Part shown: positions 8,591 through 16,566 of the stretch, piece after piece
How the letters are laid out: every line of letters starts with the position of its first letter
Numbering within the stretch: position 1 is the stretch's first letter
Position numbers and translations under genes: made by a program
The notes under the pieces: generated by a model
What the model was told of the DNA's origin: nothing
The model's database searches: none
What the model saw: only the letters and a program-made list of their open reading frames with translations
Source: Desulfovibrio sp.
GTDB taxonomy: Bacteria > Desulfobacterota > Desulfovibrionia > Desulfovibrionales > Desulfovibrionaceae
DNA: 64,000 nucleotides
Direction of reading: 5' to 3'
Assembly: GCF_009712225.1 (NCBI RefSeq)
Contig: NZ_WASP01000002.1
Location: forward strand, 1 to 64,000

Positions 8591-9109
8591 ATGCTTACTG
8601 TGCCGCGCATGTTCAGCCTGTTGACCTACATTACACTCATCGTTGGCGTTAACTTCGCCTTTTCTGTCACGCCGCTCATCCCGCTGCCCAATGGCGAGAT
8701 GTGGGCGCCGCTTTCACTCGTCGTGGGCTTCATTTTTGTGGTGCGCGACTTTGCCCAACGCCGCGTGGGCCATCATGTGCTCTGGGGCATGCTGGTAGGC
8801 TGCGTGGTCAGCTGGTTCATGGCCAGTCCCCAGCTTGCGCTTGCCAGTGCTGCGGCCTTTGCAGTGGGCGAACTGGGCGACTGGGCCGTATATACCTTTA
8901 CCCGCCGCCCCTTTTCGCAGCGTATTCTTATCTCGAGCCTTGTGGGCGCGCCGCTCGACAGCATCGTGTTTCTGGGCATGATCGGCATTGCCACGCCGTG
9001 GTCGGTCGTTACCATGAGCATGAGCAAGCTGGCCGGTTCGCTGCTTGTCTGGTGGCTGGTACGCCGTCGCGAACAGCGCGAATACACGCCGGAACATCTG
9101 CAGGCCTGA
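8591..9109 (+). CDS. YhhQ/VUT-family membrane protein, probable queuosine precursor transporter
   Basis: Five to six predicted membrane helices. Family motifs visible: TYITLIVGVNFAFS near the start, the loop PNGEMWAPLSLVVGFIFVVRDFAQRRVG, ELGDWAVYTFTRRPFSQRILISSLVGAPLDSIVFL near residues 95-130, and the ending WWLVRRREQRE. Members of this family import preQ0, preQ1 or queuine. The tgt gene 470 bp away uses such a base, which supports the call; the actual substrate is inference. The start is uncertain: ATG 8591 or ATG 8609, neither with a good ribosome site. It ends in a terminator at 9144. Confidence 0.8.
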   Translation: MLTVPRMFSLLTYITLIVGVNFAFSVTPLIPLPNGEMWAPLSLVVGFIFVVRDFAQRRVGHHVLWGMLVGCVVSWFMASPQLALASAAAFAVGELGDWAVYTFTRRPFSQRILISSLVGAPLDSIVFLGMIGIATPWSVVTMSMSKLAGSLLVWWLVRRREQREYTPEHLQA

Positions 9110-9143
9110 TTTATCGCGCAGCACGGGCCCTGCCCATATTTTC

Positions 9144-9182
9144 AAACCCCGCGATGGAGCAGTCGCGGGGTTTTTGTTTTTT
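9144..9182 (+). terminator. Rho-independent terminator after the YhhQ-type gene
   Basis: The stem CCCCGCGA/TCGCGGGG with an 8-nt loop is followed by TTTTTGTTTTTT. Confidence 0.9.
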
Positions 9183-9232
9183 GGACGTGTTCCGTATAGG
9201 CTCAAAGCCATCCTTCAACGCAAGGGGATTGC

Positions 9233-9511
9233 ATGAATACCCACACCGAAAAAGAACAGGCGCAGGCGGAACTTCTGCTCCAGCGGCTGGATAATGCCGG
9301 CCTGACGGAATACGTGAAGCTCTCGCAAAAGACCGGCAAAATACTGTGGCTGAACTTCCTCTCCGGCATTGCCAGAGGGCTTGGCTTCAGCATTGGAGCG
9401 AGTCTTGTACTGGCAGTTGTTTACAAGATTCTGGCACGCATCATCAGCATGAACATTCCCTACCTCACCGAGATGCTACAGCAGGTCATGAGCATGGCCA
9501 GGGGCGGCTAG
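9233..9511 (+). CDS. Small membrane protein resembling the DUF5665 family
   Basis: 92 residues with a charged, Gln-rich N-terminus (to about residue 40) and one strongly hydrophobic helix near residues 55-72 (IGASLVLAVVYKILARII). A short amphipathic tail follows. AAGGGG precedes the ATG at good spacing. The layout of cytoplasmic head, conserved WLNF-x-GIARGLGF run-in and single helix recalls DUF5665, whose function is unknown. It lies between a terminator and the tgt terminator, apparently as its own unit. Family placement is from memory and tentative. Confidence 0.65.
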   Translation: MNTHTEKEQAQAELLLQRLDNAGLTEYVKLSQKTGKILWLNFLSGIARGLGFSIGASLVLAVVYKILARIISMNIPYLTEMLQQVMSMARGG

Positions 9512-9519
9512 CGGGTACT

Positions 9520-9557
9520 GGAAAAAGAAAGGGGAAGGAAACCCGGTTTCCCTCCCC
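9520..9557 (-). terminator. Terminator of tgt on the minus strand
   Basis: A 13-bp stem with one mismatch (9531-9543 with 9545-9557) is followed on the minus strand by TTTCTTTTTCC. Confidence 0.7.
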
Positions 9558-9581
9558 TGCGCAAATTGCGGCAAGATGCGG

Positions 9582-10721
9582 CTATGAGCCAGCAGCCGCG
9601 CGGGCGGCTTCTTCTGGATACAGGGCCGTGATCTTTGCCAGAAAGTCCATAAAGCGGCATTCCACAATGGCCTGGCGGGCGTTGCGCGCCAGATCAAGGT
9701 AGTAGGTAAGGTTGTGCAACGAATTGAGGCGGAACGACAACAGCTCCTGGCTGGCGTACAGATGCCGCAGATAGGCCCGCGAAAAATTGCGGCAGGCGTA
9801 GCAGCGGCAGTTGGGATCAAGAGGCCCGTCGTCTTCGGCAAATTCGCGGCGCTTGATGTTGATCTTGCCAAGCGAAGTGTAAAGCGTACCGTTGCGCGCG
9901 TTGCGGGTGGGCAACACGCAGTCGAACATGTCCACACCGGCATGGATGCCCGTAACGATATCCAGCGGTGTACCCACGCCCATGAGGTAGCGCGGCTTTT
10001 CGCCGGGCAGCAGCGGGGCCGTGTGGTAGAGCAGATCGTACATCTTGTCCTTGGGCTCGCCCACAGAAAGGCCGCCAATGGCAAAACCGTCAAAATCCAT
10101 ACCGCACAGTTCGTTGACCGAACGCTCGCGCAGATCTTTGTAAAAGCCGCCCTGGGTGATGCCAAAAAGCAGATTGTGCGCCGAACCCGGCGGGTAGGCG
10201 TCAATGGCGCGCTTGGCCCAGCGAGTGGTGAGGGCCAGCGATTTTTCGGTATAGGCATAGTCCGCGCCAAAGGGCACGCATTCGTCCAGCACCATCATGA
10301 TATCAGAATCAAGATTGCGCTGGATTTCCAGCACTTTTTCAGGCGTGAACAGGTGCTTTGACCCGTCGAGATGCGAACGGAACTCCACTCCTTCTTCGCG
10401 GATCTTGCGCAGCGAACTCAGGCTGAACACCTGAAAGCCGCCGCTGTCCGTGAGAATGGAGCCAGGCCACGAGGCAAACTTGTGCAGCCCCCCGCGCCTG
10501 TGCACCAGCTCGTCGCCGGGGCGCAGGTATAGGTGATAGGTATTGCCCAGAATAATGGGCGCGCCAATGGCGGCCAGATCATCGGGTGCAAGTGCCTTGA
10601 CCGAACCCACGGTTCCCACGGGCATGAAGATAGGCGTGGGAATAGTGCCATGAGCCGTGCGCAGCACGCCCGCGCGGGCCGCTCCGTCGGTATGTTCGAT
10701 GGTAAATATGGATTGGGACAT
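9582..10721 (-). CDS. tgt: tRNA-guanine(34) transglycosylase (Tgt)
   Basis: Exchanges G34 of GUN-anticodon tRNAs for the preQ1 base on the way to queuosine. Motifs: [15 protein letters not shown] near residue 25, the nucleophile/active-site Asp in [13 protein letters not shown] near residue 90, [72 protein letters not shown], and a Cys-rich zinc site ([20 protein letters not shown]). 379 residues, full length. The ATG at 10721 is used; the upstream TTG at 10757 has no ribosome site. A YhhQ-type precursor transporter is encoded close by on the other strand. Confidence 0.97.
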   Translation of the reverse strand: MSQSIFTIEHTDGAARAGVLRTAHGTIPTPIFMPVGTVGSVKALAPDDLAAIGAPIILGNTYHLYLRPGDELVHRRGGLHKFASWPGSILTDSGGFQVFSLSSLRKIREEGVEFRSHLDGSKHLFTPEKVLEIQRNLDSDIMMVLDECVPFGADYAYTEKSLALTTRWAKRAIDAYPPGSAHNLLFGITQGGFYKDLRERSVNELCGMDFDGFAIGGLSVGEPKDKMYDLLYHTAPLLPGEKPRYLMGVGTPLDIVTGIHAGVDMFDCVLPTRNARNGTLYTSLGKINIKRREFAEDDGPLDPNCRCYACRNFSRAYLRHLYASQELLSFRLNSLHNLTYYLDLARNARQAIVECRFMDFLAKITALYPEEAARAAAGS

Positions 10722-10984
10722 GCCGCGCACACTATCCGCAAGCGCCTCGCGGCGCAAGAGGGGCCGTAAACCCCGGTCCAGCGCCAGCCAGCGGCAAATT
10801 GTTGTGCCTTTGGGGCAATGTTGCTAAGGTTGCTGCCTTTCAACGTAGGGTGTTGCGCGCAAGGGCCGGGGCCGTTGCGCCGGGGGGATGCGCAAGGACA
10901 AACGCCCCCCTGTTGCCGCATGAGCGGTGCGCGCTTTGCCGCGCAGAGCGTCCGTCAGCAAAGTTCAAACGAGGGGAATTCCCT

Positions 10985-12121
10985 GTGAGCGATTGCACAT
11001 TTTCACCGTCGCTGTGCCACATTGATCTGGGAGCCATCCGCCGCAATTTTGGCCGCATGGGGCACCCGCAGGTGCTTATGCCTGTCATCAAATCCGATGC
11101 TTACGGTCACGGCCTTGTGCCGGTGGCACGCGTGCTGGCCGAGGCAGGCGCGCGGCGCTTTGCCGTGGGCACGGTTTCTGAGGGCATGGCCCTGCGTGAT
11201 GCCGGTTTGCGGCAGACCATCGTGCCCCTGCTGGGCGCGCTTACCGATGTGGACTGGCAGGGCGCAGTGATGCAGGGCCTTACCCCGGTGGTGGGCAACT
11301 TTGACCAGCTTGAACGCGCGGCGGCTCACTGCCACGCGGGCCGCACCCTGCGCGTGGCCATAAAGTGCGAAACCGGCATGGGCCGACTGGGCTTTTCCGA
11401 AGCAGAGCTGCCGCAGGTCATCGACCGTTTGCGCAATACGCAAGGGCTTGAACCTGTCATGGTTCTGTCGCACTTTTCGTGCGCTGACGTGCCCGAGCAG
11501 GAAGCATACACCCAGGATCAGGTACGCCGCTTTACCGCCATGTCTGACGCGCTGCGCGCGGCCTTTCCCGAAATCGAGCGCTCGCTGTGCAATACGGCTG
11601 GTACCATTGGCCGCCCAGAAGCGCACTTCGAAATCTGCCGCCCCGGCATTTCTCTTTACGGTGGCAATCCTTTTAAGGGAACCACATGGGAAGACAAGGG
11701 CGACAGGCTTGGGCTGGAATGGGCCATGAGCGTGAGCGCGCCGGTTATTGAAGTGCGTCAGGTGGCCGAAGGCCGCAGCGTTTCGTATGGCCGCCTGTTT
11801 ACCGCCCCAAAGCCCGCGACCATTGCCGTGGTGGCCATTGGCTACGCCACCGCCTTCAACCGCTCGCTCTCTACCCGTACAGCCATGATTATCAATGGCC
11901 GCCGCGTTTCGCAGGTTGGCCGGGTGTGCATGGGCATGATCATGGCCGACGTGACCGGCCTGCCCCCGGTACGCGTGGGCGACACGGCCTGGCTTGTGGG
12001 TGGACCAGCCGACCCAGGCCAGACCCAGGTTACGCCGCAGGACATTGCCGATGCTCTGGGCACGATTTCATACGAAGTTCTGTGTCTTTTCGGGGGCATG
12101 AACCCGCGTGTCTACGGCTAG
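10985..12121 (+). CDS. alr: Alanine racemase
   Basis: PLP enzyme interconverting L- and D-alanine for peptidoglycan. The GTG at 10985 is used because GAGGGG lies upstream and the homologous region begins there. The PLP lysine is in MPVIKSDAYGHG near residue 36, and the catalytic Tyr in SVSYGRLF near residue 263. LSHFSCADVPE and SLCNTAGTIG also fit. Two usually conserved sites differ: the common GYADG appears as GYATA, and the common VCMD appears as VCMG. 378 residues is normal. Altered substrate range is possible but unproven. It lies upstream of the rpsF promoter. Confidence 0.93.
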   Translation: MSDCTFSPSLCHIDLGAIRRNFGRMGHPQVLMPVIKSDAYGHGLVPVARVLAEAGARRFAVGTVSEGMALRDAGLRQTIVPLLGALTDVDWQGAVMQGLTPVVGNFDQLERAAAHCHAGRTLRVAIKCETGMGRLGFSEAELPQVIDRLRNTQGLEPVMVLSHFSCADVPEQEAYTQDQVRRFTAMSDALRAAFPEIERSLCNTAGTIGRPEAHFEICRPGISLYGGNPFKGTTWEDKGDRLGLEWAMSVSAPVIEVRQVAEGRSVSYGRLFTAPKPATIAVVAIGYATAFNRSLSTRTAMIINGRRVSQVGRVCMGMIMADVTGLPPVRVGDTAWLVGGPADPGQTQVTPQDIADALGTISYEVLCLFGGMNPRVYG

Positions 12122-12143
12122 GGGCTTTAGAGCAAATTTCGGC

Positions 12144-12172
12144 TTGACAGGCCCATTTGCCGGACGTATAAG
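12144..12172 (+). promoter_or_regulatory. Sigma-70-type promoter of the rpsF-rpsR-rplI operon
   Basis: A perfect -35 TTGACA at 12144, a 17-bp spacer and -10 TATAAG at 12167, about 60 bp ahead of the rpsF start. Confidence 0.85.
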
Positions 12173-12231
12173 ACTCGTTCCTTGCTCGCGCCCCGTGTGG
12201 CGTGGGCTGCCAATCCAAAAGGAGAATACCA

Positions 12232-12540
12232 ATGCGGAAATTTGAAACCCTGCTGCTCCTTTCCCCGGAGCTTTCCGCCGACAATCGCGAGGGCATCATC
12301 AATGCTCTTACCGCGATCATCGCGCGTGAGAAGGGCGTCATGGTGGAAGTGGACAATTGGGGCATGCGCGACCTCGCCTACCCTGTGCGCAAACTGATGC
12401 GCGGCTACTATGTGCGCCTGGTGTATCAGGCTCCGGCCGAACTTATCGCCGAGCTTGAACGTAACGTGCGCATTACCGACGGCATCTTCAAGTTTGTGAC
12501 CGTCAAGCTGGCCGACGAAGTGGCCGGGGAGGTTGCCTAA
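12232..12540 (+). CDS. rpsF: 30S ribosomal protein S6
   Basis: Binds the 16S rRNA platform with S18. It has the family features [14 protein letters not shown] at the start, [28 protein letters not shown] in the middle, and [19 protein letters not shown]. The ATG at 12232 is preceded by GGAG. 102 residues, without the long acidic tail of some bacteria. First gene of a ribosomal operon with its own strong promoter. Confidence 0.97.
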   Translation: MRKFETLLLLSPELSADNREGIINALTAIIAREKGVMVEVDNWGMRDLAYPVRKLMRGYYVRLVYQAPAELIAELERNVRITDGIFKFVTVKLADEVAGEVA

Positions 12541-12541
12541 C

Positions 12542-12805
12542 ATGGCTTTTAAGAAAAAGTTCGCTCCGCGCCGCAAGTTTTGCCGCTTCTGCGCCGACAA
12601 GGACCTGCCCCTGGATTACAAGCGTGCCGATATCCTGCGCGATTTCATCACTGAACGCGGCAAGATCATTGCCCGCCGTATCACCGGCACCTGCGCTCAT
12701 CACCAGCGCCTGCTGACCCGCGAAATCAAGCGCGCCCGCCAGATGGCCCTGCTCATCTACACCGCGACGCACGATTCCGGCGTCAAGAAAAAGAGCACCA
12801 TTTAA
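12542..12805 (+). CDS. rpsR: 30S ribosomal protein S18
   Basis: S6 partner in the small subunit. Basic 87-residue protein with [17 protein letters not shown] near the start and the core [36 protein letters not shown]. The CXXC pair (CRFC) is of the zinc-type S18 form. It starts 1 nt past the rpsF stop, with GGGGAGG inside the end of rpsF. Confidence 0.98.
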   Translation: MAFKKKFAPRRKFCRFCADKDLPLDYKRADILRDFITERGKIIARRITGTCAHHQRLLTREIKRARQMALLIYTATHDSGVKKKSTI

Positions 12806-12815
12806 GGAGGCGCAT

Positions 12816-13310
12816 ATGAAACTGATACTTCGCGCCGACGTGGAAAATCTCGGCAGCCTTGGCGATGTGGTTGAAGTGAAAGCTGGTTATGGTCGCAATT
12901 TCCTGCTTCCGCAGGGTCTGGCCATGGTGGCTTCGCCCGCCAACCTCAAAGCTTTTGAACAGGAACGCAAGAAGCTTCAGGCCCGCATGGATGCCGTGCG
13001 CGCCGAAGCCCAGGACCTTCAGGCTCGCCTTGAAGCCCTGGACGTGGTCATTCCCATGCACGTGGGCGACAACGACAAGCTTTACGGCTCCGTCACCACC
13101 ACCATCATAGGCGACGCCCTTGCCGTCCTTGGTGTGGATGTTGACCGCCGCCGCATTCTTATGGATGCCCCCATCCGCACCCTTGGCGAACACCCCGTTC
13201 GCGTGCGTCTGCACGCCAGCGTGATCGCCATGGTTCCGGTGAAGGTGGTTTCCGACCATCAGCCCATCGTTGAAGACGAGCCCGTCGCGGCTCCCGCTGA
13301 AGAAGCCTAG
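12816..13310 (+). CDS. rplI: 50S ribosomal protein L9
   Basis: Large-subunit protein with two globular domains joined by a long helix. The N-domain has ILRADVENLGSLGDVVEVKAGYGRNFLLPQGLAMVAS, followed by the connecting helix rich in Lys/Glu (FEQERKKLQARMDAVRAEA). The C-domain has KLYGSVTTTIIGDAL and HPVRVRLHASVIAMVPVKV. AAGGAGG precedes the ATG. 164 residues with a short Ala/Glu/Pro tail. Confidence 0.97.
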   Translation: MKLILRADVENLGSLGDVVEVKAGYGRNFLLPQGLAMVASPANLKAFEQERKKLQARMDAVRAEAQDLQARLEALDVVIPMHVGDNDKLYGSVTTTIIGDALAVLGVDVDRRRILMDAPIRTLGEHPVRVRLHASVIAMVPVKVVSDHQPIVEDEPVAAPAEEA

Positions 13311-13330
13311 TCCACCCTATAGGGTTTAGC

Positions 13331-14827
13331 GTGGCTTCCCGCAACGATAGCAATTCTGCCCCCGGCCACACGGCCGGGGGCGCGCCTTTTGGGCAGGGCC
13401 GCAGCAAAGACGGCCAGTCTCGTTCTGCGCACTCCCACAGTGCCGAAAAAGCCGAATCAGACATTCTGCGCCGCGTGCCCCCGCACAGCGTTGAAGCAGA
13501 ACAGGCAGTGCTTGGCGGCGTATTCATGCGCCCCCAGCTCATGCACTCCATTGCCGACCAGCTGACGGACGAAGATTTTTATCTACCCGCTCACGCTACC
13601 ATCTACCGCGCATTTCTCGAACTTTACCGCAAGTCGGCCCCGCTCGACCTCATCGCCACAGCCGAACAGCTCAAGAGCCAGAACGCCCTTGAAGAAGCAG
13701 GCGGCGCGGTCTATCTGGGCGAACTGGCCCAGGCCGTTGTTTCTGGCGCCAATGCAGAATACTACGCCACAATTGTACGCGACAAATCCCTGCAGCGCAG
13801 CCTCATCAACGCCTGCTCTGGCATCATAGTCAACTGCTATGACGCCACGCGCGAGGTGGGCGAACTGCTGGACGAATCCGAGCAGGCCGTTTTTTCCATT
13901 TCGCAACGCACCTCGGGCAAGGATTTTACCCCCACCCGTGAGCTGCTGGAGCGCGTGTTCGACAAGCTTTCCAAGCTGGCCGACGCCAAGGACGTCATCA
14001 CGGGCGTCACCACGGGCTATACCCGCCTCGACAAGCTGACTGCGGGCCTGCAGCCCTCAGATCTTATCATTGTTGCTGCGCGCCCCAGTATGGGTAAAAC
14101 AGCTTTTTCCATGTGTATGGCCCTCAATGCCGCTGTGCGGCAGAACGTGCCGGTGGCTGTTTTTTCGCTCGAAATGAGCAAGGAACAGCTCATGCAGCGC
14201 ATGCTTGCCGTGTGGGGCAAGGTGGATCTCTCCAAGCTGCGCCGTCCTTCGCTGTTGACCGACGAAGACTGGCAGCGGCTGTACGACGCGGCAGACGTGG
14301 TAGCCCGCGCGCCCATATTTATTGACGATACCCCGGCACTCACCACCCTTGAACTGCGCGCCCGTACCCGTCGCCTCAAGGCCGACAAGGGCCTTGGCAT
14401 GGTGGTGGTTGACTACCTGCAGCTCATGCGCACCAGCCGCCGAACCGACTCGCGCGAACTGGAAATTTCAGACATCTCGCGCTCGCTCAAGGGCCTTGCC
14501 AAGGAAATGAACGTGCCGGTGGTGGCGCTTTCGCAGCTTAACCGCAAGGTTGAAGAACGCAGCGACAAACGTCCCATGCTCTCTGACCTTCGTGAATCGG
14601 GCGCTATCGAACAGGATGCTGACGTTATCATGTTTGTGTACCGCGACGACGTCTACAAGTTCCAGAAACCCGCCGACCGGCCTCCCCAGGGCATAGCCGA
14701 AATCATTATCGGCAAGCAGCGCAACGGCCCCGTGGGTGTTGCCGAGCTTATGTACATGTCGCCCTACACCTCGTTTGAAGATATTGCGCCAGACTGGATG
14801 CCCCCGCCCTCGGAGGGCGGAGCCTAG
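13331..14827 (+). CDS. dnaB: Replicative DNA helicase DnaB
   Basis: Hexameric fork helicase. After a ~45-residue polar leader, the N-terminal domain starts at RVPPHSVEAEQAVLGGVF. The RecA-like domain has Walker A ARPSMGKTAFSM near residue 255, VFSLEMSKEQLMQRML, Walker B VVVDYLQLM near 360, and ALSQLNRKVEERSDKRPMLSDLRESGAIEQDADVIMFVYRD. The start GTG at 13331 has a weak AGGG site and follows rplI by 20 nt, so it is probably co-transcribed with the ribosomal genes. No intein is present. 498 residues. Confidence 0.96.
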   Translation: MASRNDSNSAPGHTAGGAPFGQGRSKDGQSRSAHSHSAEKAESDILRRVPPHSVEAEQAVLGGVFMRPQLMHSIADQLTDEDFYLPAHATIYRAFLELYRKSAPLDLIATAEQLKSQNALEEAGGAVYLGELAQAVVSGANAEYYATIVRDKSLQRSLINACSGIIVNCYDATREVGELLDESEQAVFSISQRTSGKDFTPTRELLERVFDKLSKLADAKDVITGVTTGYTRLDKLTAGLQPSDLIIVAARPSMGKTAFSMCMALNAAVRQNVPVAVFSLEMSKEQLMQRMLAVWGKVDLSKLRRPSLLTDEDWQRLYDAADVVARAPIFIDDTPALTTLELRARTRRLKADKGLGMVVVDYLQLMRTSRRTDSRELEISDISRSLKGLAKEMNVPVVALSQLNRKVEERSDKRPMLSDLRESGAIEQDADVIMFVYRDDVYKFQKPADRPPQGIAEIIIGKQRNGPVGVAELMYMSPYTSFEDIAPDWMPPPSEGGA

Positions 14828-14837
14828 GCAAAAATTC

Positions 14838-14882
14838 GAGCCGTGCACAGGCCGCTAAAGCGGTTTTTGCGCGGCTCTTTTG
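14838..14882 (+). terminator. Terminator after dnaB
   Basis: A two-part hairpin: an outer GAGCCG/CGGCTC and an inner CCGCT/AGCGG with the T-run TTTTT, then TTTT after the outer arm. Confidence 0.7.
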
Positions 14883-15317
14883 CATAACTAGCCAGAAATT
14901 TTCGCATATGCAGGGTGTAATGCTGTACCGCCTTGGTGTGATTATTTCATACGCAATAACTGTCCAATTCAATATTGGTTGAACAACCAATTCAAGTATC
15001 GGCAATGCAAATCACTCTACAGCATCTTGTTTATGCCAACAGTGTTCCATGCATGCACGGCATTTGTACCCCCCATCAGATATTGAGAATATTTGCACAA
15101 CCTTTGAAAAAAAGCTTCTCCTTTAGCCGTTTAGCCCAACGCCTATGGGGTTTTCACGGAATTTCTCCTTGTAATTTTGTACAATACCACCTTTTTTTTA
15201 GCGATTCGTTGACAAGCCCTTCAAAGCGTGTTTCCATATATTCCATGGGCCGCGTACCGGTAATACGTTTTACTGGACGGAAGCGCGGGAAGATTGTTTT
15301 TTTTGAGAGGGTGTTTC
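14883..15317. other. AT-rich leader region ahead of the RRM gene
   Basis: About 430 bp without a supported gene. It contains an operator-like palindrome at 14974-14991 and a -35-like TTGACA at 15209 with only poor -10 candidates (CATATA, 20 bp on). The RRM transcript probably has a sizeable leader, as is common for cold-induced RNA-binding proteins. Confidence 0.4.
14974..14991. promoter_or_regulatory. Operator-like palindrome
   Basis: Perfect 8-bp half-sites ATTGGTTG and CAACCAAT separated by AA. The flanking CCAATTCAA occurs as a direct repeat at 14964 and 14987. The bound factor is unknown. Confidence 0.4.
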
Positions 15318-15584
15318 ATGTCTAAGTCCATCTATGTCGGGAACCTTCCCTGGTCTGCCAATGAAGAACAGGTTCAGGACCTTTTTGCTGAATACGGCAA
15401 CGTCCTGTCTGTGAAACTCATCAGCGACAGGGATACCGGCCGTGCCCGCGGCTTCGGCTTTGTGGAAATGGAAGACGGCGATGCCGATTCCGCCATTGAA
15501 GCCCTGGATAACTTCAGCTTTGGCGGTCGCACGCTGCGCGTGAACGAAGCCAAACCCAGAGCCCCGCGCCAGCCCCGCTACTAG
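15318..15584 (+). CDS. Single-RRM RNA-binding protein
   Basis: 88-residue protein made almost wholly of one RNA recognition motif. RNP2 is SIYVGNL near residue 4 and RNP1 is RGFGFVEM near residue 45, with the usual beta-alpha-beta-beta-alpha-beta spacing, then a short Arg/Pro-rich basic tail. Such glycine-poor bacterial RRM proteins are RNA chaperones, often cold-induced. GAGAGGG precedes the ATG at 15318; the frame runs 24 nt further upstream without a better site. It is monocistronic, with a terminator 22 nt past the stop. Confidence 0.92.
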   Translation: MSKSIYVGNLPWSANEEQVQDLFAEYGNVLSVKLISDRDTGRARGFGFVEMEDGDADSAIEALDNFSFGGRTLRVNEAKPRAPRQPRY

Positions 15585-15605
15585 GGCGCTGTAACGGACA
15601 AAGAC

Positions 15606-15629
15606 ACGCCCCGACCTGGGGCGTTTTTT
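15606..15629 (+). terminator. Terminator after the RRM gene
   Basis: ACGCCCC/GGGGCGT stem with a 5-nt loop followed by TTTTTT. Confidence 0.9.
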
Positions 15630-16566
15630 GTTGCGCACACTTAAGGGACACCGTCAGGTGTCCCTGACTATTCATGAGGGTGGGGTGTTCGGTGGGCTTT
15701 TGGGTTCACAGCACACCCCACCCACCCGCTCTTCATTCATACGGCAGATCAGGGCAGCGCTTTCGCACCCGCCCGCGCCAGAGCTCCGTCTGCCATCGCC
15801 ACAACATCCTTGATGCTCCCTCAATACAATGCTGGCAACACGCCTGCGCTGGTAGTTTAGCCATTTCAGGCAATCCCATTCCGGCCAGCCTGTCGTTGAT
15901 ACCCCTCCGTTATGGCCTCACTCCCGCCCCTGCTCCACGCTTTTGCCGCCTGAGTCCCCAGTTTTTTCAGTCTGCCCGTTACAAACCCGACTGCATAAAT
16001 ACGCTTTGTCGGTGTTCAATTTCAAAACATCCGCTCTATTCCTGCGTTTGCGGCTCAAAACCGCCAATCGCTAACCTTCGCCATCCCGCAACTGGCAATG
16101 CAAGAGCTTTGCCGTAAAAGCAAAAAATGCAGAGCGCTACCGCTACTGGGCCTCACAATATATTGGCCATGCGGCGCATGTGACACTGCCAAACTCCGTA
16201 TAGTGGAAAATTGCGCCTTCTGAAAATGAACATATAATCAATCTATTAAAAAAATTTCAAACATAAATTCATTACAATAAAAAAATCTTGCGCTGTTTTT
16301 GCAAATAACTGTAGGATACTTGCAGTGATTTTCATACTATTAAACAATTTTTACAATTCATTACACGCTCAATCAAGACAGTGGGAAACATTTCACACGT
16401 CATACGCAACGTTTTAAACAAAGTATTTTTCCACAAATACCGTTTGCTATTTGTTTGAACAGTCTTTTTTACATGCGACATACTGTTTAACCATACAGCA
16501 GTACACAGGCAGCAGGTGCGGGTAGCCCTACCGGCCCCAACCCAGCGAAAAGCAATGGGATCAACC
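15630..16566. other. Long intergenic region with hairpins, no supported gene
   Basis: About 940 bp. The left part has two further perfect hairpins: AGGGACACC/GGTGTCCCT at 15644-15665, and an 11-bp stem GGGTGGGGTGT at 15678-15688 pairing with 15713-15723. Open frames here have unusual composition and no family resemblance. The right half (about 16190-16500) is strongly AT-rich and probably holds the promoter of the downstream operon; TTGAAC near 16455 with CATACT 18 bp on is a weak candidate. Confidence 0.45.

Noticed and set aside
15674-16117. 147-residue open frame in the long intergenic region
   Set aside because: Cys/Pro/Ser/His-rich composition unlike neighbours and no ribosome site at its start.
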